DNA from: Bdellovibrionales bacterium RIFOXYA1_FULL_36_14
GTDB taxonomy: Bacteria; Bdellovibrionota; Bacteriovoracia; Bacteriovoracales; Bacteriovoracaceae
Assembly: GCA_001769975.1 (NCBI GenBank)
Contig: MEPW01000015.1
Span: 1-46,430, forward strand
Direction: 5' to 3'
DNA length: 46,430 nucleotides
How positions within the stretch are numbered: position 1 is the first letter of the stretch; each line of letters starts with the position of its first letter. Positions 42,236 to 46,430 of this stretch are shown piece after piece. The notes beneath the pieces are model-generated. The model did not search any database. It saw only the letters and a program-made list of their open reading frames with translations, and was not told where the DNA came from. The position numbers and the translations under genes are program-made.

Positions 42236-43016
42236 GGTGTCCTTTATTTAAAAACCGGTTTTCCGCATAGGCTTCTAGATATCCTGTCTTTAAGACATTA
42301 TCAAAGAGATTTTGTAAAATATTCGTTCTATCAGATTCAGGCAAATTGACATCCGTATAAATTGTCTGCCTTAAAATATTCACATAGTAACCAAAAATGT
42401 TTTCGCTAAACGAGCCCTCATACATTCTCAATAGAGGTGCTGACTGTCTCAGGCGTTCACGGATTTCAGGAGTTTTATTTTCAAAGGTCCTGTGAATTAA
42501 AACATACAACTGTAAAACCTTTTCCACAAAATGGGCATAGGCTTCATCATGAAACTTAAGTCCATGATCGGGATAAATCGAATTAGCTCCCTTTAACCAA
42601 TTTTTATACAGCGTATTTCTTCCCGTTTTTGCCACATTATAAAAGTATGCATGCCATACTTCGTGGAAGACAGTGGCTAAATTATCAAGAGTCATATCCT
42701 GAACCCTTTTTAGTTTTTTGGTAATCGGGTCTTGCATATCAAAAGCAAAATATATTTTTTTATTCAGTCGATTATAATATGCAACGGCATTATCCGGCAT
42801 ATTTTTAAACACAATTCCATTGATAGATCTAAAACCCTCTTCCAAATATCTAGTCGGGACATATATTAGTTTTAAGTCACACAAAAACTCTGGGCTATTT
42901 TTTTCATCAGCACTTAGCTCATACTGAGCAGATGGGTAATCAATAATGAATTGATCATATTTTTCGTTTGCAAAAAGATTAAATCCCAGCAAACTCAGCA
43001 ATAAAAAATACTTCAT
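42228..43016 (-). CDS. Secreted protein with HEVWH zinc-protease-like motif
   Basis: A signal peptide (1 to about 16) precedes a 262-residue protein with HEVWH at 118-122, an HExxH-type motif preceded by L-A-T-V-F, as in many metallopeptidases. A downstream helix with H-D-E-A-Y-A-H-F (about 156-163) could supply another ligand. No named family is recognised. It is the first gene before rsgA and overlaps it. A periplasmic zinc enzyme is likely but unproven. Confidence 0.6.
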   Translation of the reverse strand: MKYFLLLSLLGFNLFANEKYDQFIIDYPSAQYELSADEKNSPEFLCDLKLIYVPTRYLEEGFRSINGIVFKNMPDNAVAYYNRLNKKIYFAFDMQDPITKKLKRVQDMTLDNLATVFHEVWHAYFYNVAKTGRNTLYKNWLKGANSIYPDHGLKFHDEAYAHFVEKVLQLYVLIHRTFENKTPEIRERLRQSAPLLRMYEGSFSENIFGYYVNILRQTIYTDVNLPESDRTNILQNLFDNVLKTGYLEAYAENRFLNKGHHD

Positions 43017-43078
43017 ACCCCACCTAAATCCCTAGTATTACGATTATAATTAACCAATGATATTAATTACTTGATAAC

Positions 43079-43107
43079 TTGACAACGCTCCAATTTCAGA
43101 ATAAATT
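43079..43107 (+). promoter_or_regulatory. Sigma-70-type promoter of tRNA-Arg
   Basis: TTGACA (43079-43084) and TAAATT (43102-43107) are 17 bases apart, about 50 bases before the tRNA's first base. The -35 hexamer is perfect; the -10 matches four of six positions. Confidence 0.6.
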
Positions 43108-43156
43108 CACGTGATCAAATCCAAAGCTAGAAATACTCTCAAGCATTTGTTTTTAC

Positions 43157-43233
43157 GGTGCCATAGCGCAGTTGGATAGCGCAACTGACTTCTAATCAGT
43201 AGGTCTCTGGTTCGAGTCCAGATGGCACCGCCA
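43157..43233 (+). tRNA. tRNA-Arg (anticodon TCT)
   Basis: A complete cloverleaf can be drawn by hand: the acceptor stem pairs GGTGCCA with TGGCACC, the anticodon arm is ACTGA-CTTCTAA-TCAGT with anticodon TCT (reads AGA), and the T arm contains GGTTCGAGTCC. The discriminator is G, and CCA is encoded (43231-43233). A tyrosine integrase gene ends 59 bases downstream, so the 3' end of this tRNA is the likely attachment site of the mobile element. Confidence 0.95.
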
Positions 43234-43274
43234 TTAACACTTAACTTGTTGATATTAAAGGCAAAAATTCTAAC

Positions 43275-43348
43275 TGCACAACTCTGCACAACTAAAGTAA
43301 CCTGAGTTTTGGAACTGGACTCTGCCCTTTTTCATCTAAAGTTGTGCA
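43275..43348. repeat. TGCACAACT repeats at the tRNA/integrase junction
   Basis: TGCACAACT occurs at 43275-43283 and 43285-43293 as direct repeats and, inverted, as AGTTGTGCA at 43340-43348 inside the end of the integrase gene. Closely spaced 9-base repeats beside an attachment site suggest arm-type binding sites of the recombinase. Confidence 0.45.
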
Positions 43349-44536
43349 ACTCATGTAATCTTCCACATCATTAGACGCTTTTTTTTGTAGCTCGTAATCC
43401 AACTGCGAATACTGTTGCGCTATTTTAGTATCCTTATGTCTAGTCACCGCTTGCGCAGAATCTAGATTACCTGTAACCGATCTTGTAATCGTTCCCATCG
43501 AGTGCCTCATGATATGTGTCCCACTAAATTTTTTATGAAGACCACATTTTTGTAAGGCCTTATTGTAATGATACTGAATCTGTCGATAACTAAGAGGCTT
43601 ACCATCTATATTAAAAATAAGATTATAAACTTGTCCCTTAAATTCAATTGGTGATGCACACTCAATACGACGAATTGCAATTTCAAGCAAAGTATCATTT
43701 AAAAATACAGGTTCCGGCTTATTGTTTTTAGGAAGAGATTTTATCATTAACAATTTCTTATTATCTCCCCAAACGGCAACTTCCTTGATTAATAATTCCT
43801 TTCTCCTTAAATCAATCCTCTCAACTTGAATCGCTGCTGCTTCTTGAATTCTTCCCGCAATGTAAAACTGAAAATAGGCCAAATCCTGCCAAAGTGTTTT
43901 TTCTCCTAAAGCATTAAAGAATTGAAGAAGCTCTGTTCTATCCATCTTCTTTTCCCGATATGGAGTTTCACAAATAATTCCAATTTTTCTATGTTTATTT
44001 AAAACTGGATTTTGAAAGTGAGTGTCCTCTGATTCTTCCTTCCACCAGTTAAAAAACGCCTTAAGTACTTTCAATTCATGATTAAAATTACATCGCCGGT
44101 TTTTCGGGGTATCTTCATTCCACTTCTCTTTCTCAAAACGAATAAACTCCGTTATAACTTTCGGTGTAATATCCCTCATCCTGAAAAGCATAAGATATTT
44201 AAAAATCCGCTCTCTTTTCATTTTGTAATTATAAGTAGCTACCGCCACATCTGAAGCAAGATAATTTTTTTTATAAATATCCCATGCCTCATCAAAAGTG
44301 ATAAGCGCATTATTATCAGGATCAAAATCCTTCGTAATCGGATTCTTCAACTCACTCGGAACATAGGTTTGTCGCCACAAGCGACACTCTCTAATGTTGT
44401 CCAAATAGGTATCACAATAAACACCTTTTATACGTTTATACACATTATACTTTTTTAAAATGTTATCAAAACGTATTCCTTTTTCAATCGGCGTATATCG
44501 CTTTTCCTTTTTATTTTTCCTAGTATATTTTTCCAT
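43292..44536 (-). CDS. Tyrosine site-specific integrase
   Basis: The 414-residue recombinase has all catalytic residues: Arg229 (AGRIQEAAAIQ), His341 and Arg344 (GTHIMRHSMGT), His367 and Tyr376 (RHKDTKIAQQYS). An N-terminal core-binding (SAM-like) domain lies at about 75-170. It ends 59 bases from the tRNA-Arg 3' end and points toward it, the usual layout for elements integrating in tRNA genes. Its start overlaps the excisionase-like gene by 17 bases. The element's other end is outside the window. Confidence 0.9.
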   Translation of the reverse strand: MEKYTRKNKKEKRYTPIEKGIRFDNILKKYNVYKRIKGVYCDTYLDNIRECRLWRQTYVPSELKNPITKDFDPDNNALITFDEAWDIYKKNYLASDVAVATYNYKMKRERIFKYLMLFRMRDITPKVITEFIRFEKEKWNEDTPKNRRCNFNHELKVLKAFFNWWKEESEDTHFQNPVLNKHRKIGIICETPYREKKMDRTELLQFFNALGEKTLWQDLAYFQFYIAGRIQEAAAIQVERIDLRRKELLIKEVAVWGDNKKLLMIKSLPKNNKPEPVFLNDTLLEIAIRRIECASPIEFKGQVYNLIFNIDGKPLSYRQIQYHYNKALQKCGLHKKFSGTHIMRHSMGTITRSVTGNLDSAQAVTRHKDTKIAQQYSQLDYELQKKASNDVEDYMSCTTLDEKGQSPVPKLRLL

Positions 44537-44792
44537 CTGTCGATTCTCCTTCTTCGATCCAATTAATAATCTCAGATGGAATAAATCTCAATTTTCCTTG
44601 TTTTTTTCTGTAAGGTATTTTCTGTCTCGTCTTCAAGTTATAAATATGTCCCACGGAACACTTTAGATATTTTGCAACTTGCTTTACATCCCATAATAAA
44701 TTGTCAAAGAGCTGTTCCAACTGCATGCAATTGGATGACGTAATATACTTTGTCAGTGACAGGTATTCAAGATTCATTGAACTATTTTTCAT
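44520..44792 (-). CDS. Excisionase/AlpA-like helix-turn-helix protein
   Basis: The start is taken at the ATG at 44792, which has a strong GGGAGGA 4 bases upstream; an in-frame start 11 codons earlier is less likely. The 90-residue protein contains the MerR-like HTH_17 pattern W-D-V-K-Q-V-A-K-Y-L-K-C-S-V-G-H-I-Y-N-L and R-F-I-P-S-E-I-I-N-W. Such proteins act as recombination directionality factors or regulators beside integrases. Overlap with the integrase gene suggests coupled translation. Confidence 0.75.
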   Translation of the reverse strand: MKNSSMNLEYLSLTKYITSSNCMQLEQLFDNLLWDVKQVAKYLKCSVGHIYNLKTRQKIPYRKKQGKLRFIPSEIINWIEEGESTDGKIY

Positions 44793-44873
44793 AATTCCTC
44801 CCTCATTAAACGTGTGAAAATCCAATCAATTGCGCCCTCAACCTCATCTAAAATCCTCCCAGCTAAAATTTAA

Positions 44874-45287
44874 TTAAACCAGCAAGGCAATATTTAATTT
44901 TTGGGCCCCCAATTTTTCAAGCGTGACCCCTTCGCCGATCCTTGACTTGTATGCATTAAATACACGCTCAACCTTTTCCATTTTGGTCATACTAGACTCT
45001 TGGATCTTCTCAATATCCCTTGGCTTAATTTTAGTGATCCCGTAAACAGCGAGGTCTTTAAATGAAATTTTTCTGCCGTACTCTTTATTATTTGCTTTCT
45101 CAAGTTGTTCAAAGATCTTTCCAAGGCCTTCCACATTACTTCCCTGATCCACTATAAATCTCGTCTGCTCCTTGTTTATTTTGAATCCATCCTTATCATT
45201 TTTTGACTTTCGACTTTTCTTTTTTTCTTCCTTTACATCCTTAACTAATCCATCTAACAAACTTTTTTTATCTTCATTAATCATCAT
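44874..45287 (-). CDS. Small basic protein of unknown function in the mobile element
   Basis: The 137-residue protein has a highly charged, Lys-rich N-terminus (about 1-40) and a helical remainder (Y-G-R-K-I-S-F-K-D-L-A-V-Y-G-I-T-K). No family is recognised. AAGGAG lies 7 bases before the ATG. It sits immediately beside the long palindrome at 45318-45461, so a DNA-binding accessory role (relaxosome or partition) is a reasonable guess only. Confidence 0.5.
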   Translation of the reverse strand: MMINEDKKSLLDGLVKDVKEEKKKSRKSKNDKDGFKINKEQTRFIVDQGSNVEGLGKIFEQLEKANNKEYGRKISFKDLAVYGITKIKPRDIEKIQESSMTKMEKVERVFNAYKSRIGEGVTLEKLGAQKLNIALLV

Positions 45288-45317
45288 TTACTCACTCCTT
45301 ACTTACTTAATTTTTTC

Positions 45318-45461
45318 AACTCGCCCCTGCTATTTTTTTTTACTTCTGCCTTTATCAGCGTCTTTTTGACTATACCCATCACACTGGTGGGAGGGGGATA
45401 GTCAAAAAACGCGATCAAATAAAGGCCCGAATTTAAAGACAAATTCAAGCAGGGGCGAGTT
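45318..45461. repeat. 144-base nested imperfect palindrome (oriT or replication origin candidate)
   Basis: Outer arms AACTCGCCCCTGCT (45318-45331) and its exact complement (45448-45461) enclose further matching arms: GCCTTTAT (45348-45355) with 45419-45426, GCGT (45358-45361) with 45409-45412, and TTTTTGACTAT (45363-45373) with 45398-45408. A small 7-base-pair hairpin with one G-T pair and loop CAC sits at 45375-45391. It lies between two mobile-element genes in a 223-base gap. Such structures are typical of transfer or replication origins; a terminator is less likely given its size. Confidence 0.6.
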
Positions 45462-45510
45462 TTGCATTCTCCAGTTTTCTCCACGCGTTCTCCATTTTAA
45501 AAAACAAACT

Positions 45511-46206
45511 TTATCCAAATATACTTTCAAAATTTCTAAGTTCCCCTCTAAAAAAACAAACCGCCGATCTAAAATCAAAGTTAAAATTTGAAAGCTTGGC
45601 ATCCAAAAGAAGAATAATTTTCTTTTGAACCATCTCAGTCATACCCTGTAAGATCTTAGTATAGGCATTCATTACTTCAGGTTTTTGAAAGACATATAGG
45701 ACATACGAATAGGTTTCATAGGAGCTGTACTTTTTAAACTTTTCCTTTATCCGGTCTTTCGACTTTTGATTTAACTCAAGCTCCAAGGCCAAAACATATT
45801 CTGTATGATTTTTCTTTGCCAAGATTTTAGCATCAGGTGAAAGGCTATCGGTTTTTTCCCCTAACATTTCCCCGTCGGTAAAATTTTCAAAGTTCAGTAG
45901 TTCCCTTAAAACCATGCTGCATTTTAAATCATGATTTAAGTTTTCTTCTGATCGACAATAATTCACTCCACTTGGTGAAAGGTTCCTGCCTTTGTTTGTA
46001 AGATAAATATATTTGTTATTGTCGTATGAAAAGAAACTCGAAATAAATCCTTGTTTTTCAAGTCTGGTAATTTGTTTTGCTAGTCCCTTATACCCAACTT
46101 GCTTTGCCATAATGTTACACAATTCTTTTAGGCTGATTACTTTCCATTTACCAATCTGGGCCAAAATACTTTCATATGCACCTACGGGCAATAATAATCG
46201 TTCCAT
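45511..46206 (-). CDS. Replication-relaxation-like protein of conjugative elements
   Basis: The 231-residue protein has an N-terminal winged-helix-like region (about 15-75, with G-L-A-K-Q-I-T-R-L-E-K-Q-G-F-I) and then L-N-H-D-L-K-C-S-M-V-L-R-E-L, S-P-D-A-K-I and L-A-L-E-L-E-L-N-Q-K-S-K-D-R-I. The D...E-x-E...K pattern and the E-L-N-x-K-S phrase are like the PD-(D/E)xK-like replication-relaxation family found next to conjugation genes. GGGAG precedes the ATG. It follows a partial gene that may encode a transfer ATPase. Confidence 0.5.
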   Translation of the reverse strand: MERLLLPVGAYESILAQIGKWKVISLKELCNIMAKQVGYKGLAKQITRLEKQGFISSFFSYDNNKYIYLTNKGRNLSPSGVNYCRSEENLNHDLKCSMVLRELLNFENFTDGEMLGEKTDSLSPDAKILAKKNHTEYVLALELELNQKSKDRIKEKFKKYSSYETYSYVLYVFQKPEVMNAYTKILQGMTEMVQKKIILLLDAKLSNFNFDFRSAVCFFRGELRNFESIFG

Positions 46207-46214
46207 ACTGCTCC

Positions 46215-46430
46215 CTATTCCAAAATATCGCTTTTGTTATTTTCATCAACTTTACTTGGCATTTTTAATTGCGGGATATATCCCCACTTTTCCAAGTTGT
46301 TAACATTGTTTTCTAAAATTTCTGGATCAATATATTTAATATTCACCAGATCAATTTTAGCAGGGTACTGCCTTAGTAATACGGCCTGTCCCACTTTTAA
46401 ATTTTTAATGATATTGGAATGAGCAATGTT
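46215..46430 (-). CDS. C-terminal part of a gene running off the window, possibly a conjugative ATPase
   Basis: The minus-strand frame is open from the window edge to the TAG at 46215-46217 and gives about 71 residues. I-K-N-L-K-V-G-Q-A-V-L-L followed by I-D-L-V-N-I-K-Y-I-D resembles the end of HerA/TraD/TraG-like coupling ATPases, but the fragment is too short to be sure. It ends 8 bases before the replication-relaxation-like gene. Confidence 0.4.
   Translation of the reverse strand, partial: NIAHSNIIKNLKVGQAVLLRQYPAKIDLVNIKYIDPEILENNVNNLEKWGYIPQLKMPSKVDENNKSDILE

Noticed and set aside
45299-45602. Two short minus-strand frames across the palindrome
   Set aside because: They run through the inverted repeats and overlap the end of the 45511-46206 gene; their composition follows the palindrome rather than a protein.
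1-46430. CRISPR array or rRNA operon
   Set aside because: No regularly spaced direct repeats and no rRNA-like sequence were seen anywhere in the window.

Overview
The window is AT-rich bacterial DNA with tightly packed genes, many 4-base ATGA overlaps, clear Shine-Dalgarno sites and many exported lipoproteins. A TIGR02147-type regulator, an LPP20/LpoB/COG3014-like lipoprotein operon, a signal-peptide-bearing AtpE and several secreted proteins without obvious wider homologues suggest a Gram-negative of the Bdellovibrionota / former Deltaproteobacteria. That placement is inference; no rRNA is present.

Region 1 (1-4.9 kb): the end of an IS3-family transposase abuts a truncated isoprenylcysteine-methyltransferase-like gene. 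It faces a leftward operon of a type III polyketide synthase, a UbiE-like methyltransferase, a YceI-like lipid-binding protein and an MMPL/RND transporter. This looks like synthesis and movement of an alkylated phenolic, pyrone or quinone-like lipid.

Region 2 (4.9-23.4 kb): a large locus matching the selenium/molybdenum-associated anaerobic purine (urate/xanthine) degradation gene set: ygeW, ygeY, a molybdenum hydroxylase of the xanthine dehydrogenase family, ssnA and a U32-family protein leftward; two fold-type II PLP enzymes and an unknown membrane-anchored protein rightward; and ygfK with a CDF cation transporter. A stand-alone atpE lies inside the locus. Divergent from ygfK is an XRE helix-turn-helix domain fused to a PAS-PAS-GAF-like histidine kinase, a candidate one-protein regulator. 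In principle purine oxidation/hydrolysis (molybdenum hydroxylase, SsnA), amide/carbamoyl chemistry (YgeY, YgeW) and PLP-dependent elimination would yield ammonia, carbamoyl phosphate and small acids, with YgfK handling electrons.

Region 3 (23.4-43 kb): mostly envelope and housekeeping genes: a secreted HELTH protein, the LPP20-LpoB-COG3014-like operon, sodB, a B12-binding radical SAM enzyme, an APP1-like phosphatase, an exported Hsp20-like protein, TIGR02147, an outer-membrane/lipoprotein/helical-repeat operon, rplY, cyclophilin, PilZ, rsgA and a secreted HEVWH protein. Several hairpins sit directly in front of start codons.

Region 4 (43.1 kb to the end): tRNA-Arg(TCT) followed by a tyrosine integrase, an excisionase-like HTH protein, a small basic protein, a ~144-base nested palindrome (oriT candidate), a replication-relaxation-like protein and a partial gene that may be a conjugative ATPase. 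This is the left end of an integrated mobile element running out of the window.

The most interesting points are the XRE-kinase fusion beside ygfK, the variant purine locus with two PLP enzymes and no recognisable ygeX, the cysteine-rich U32 protein bridging the purine operon and the polyketide operon, and the palindrome in the mobile element.
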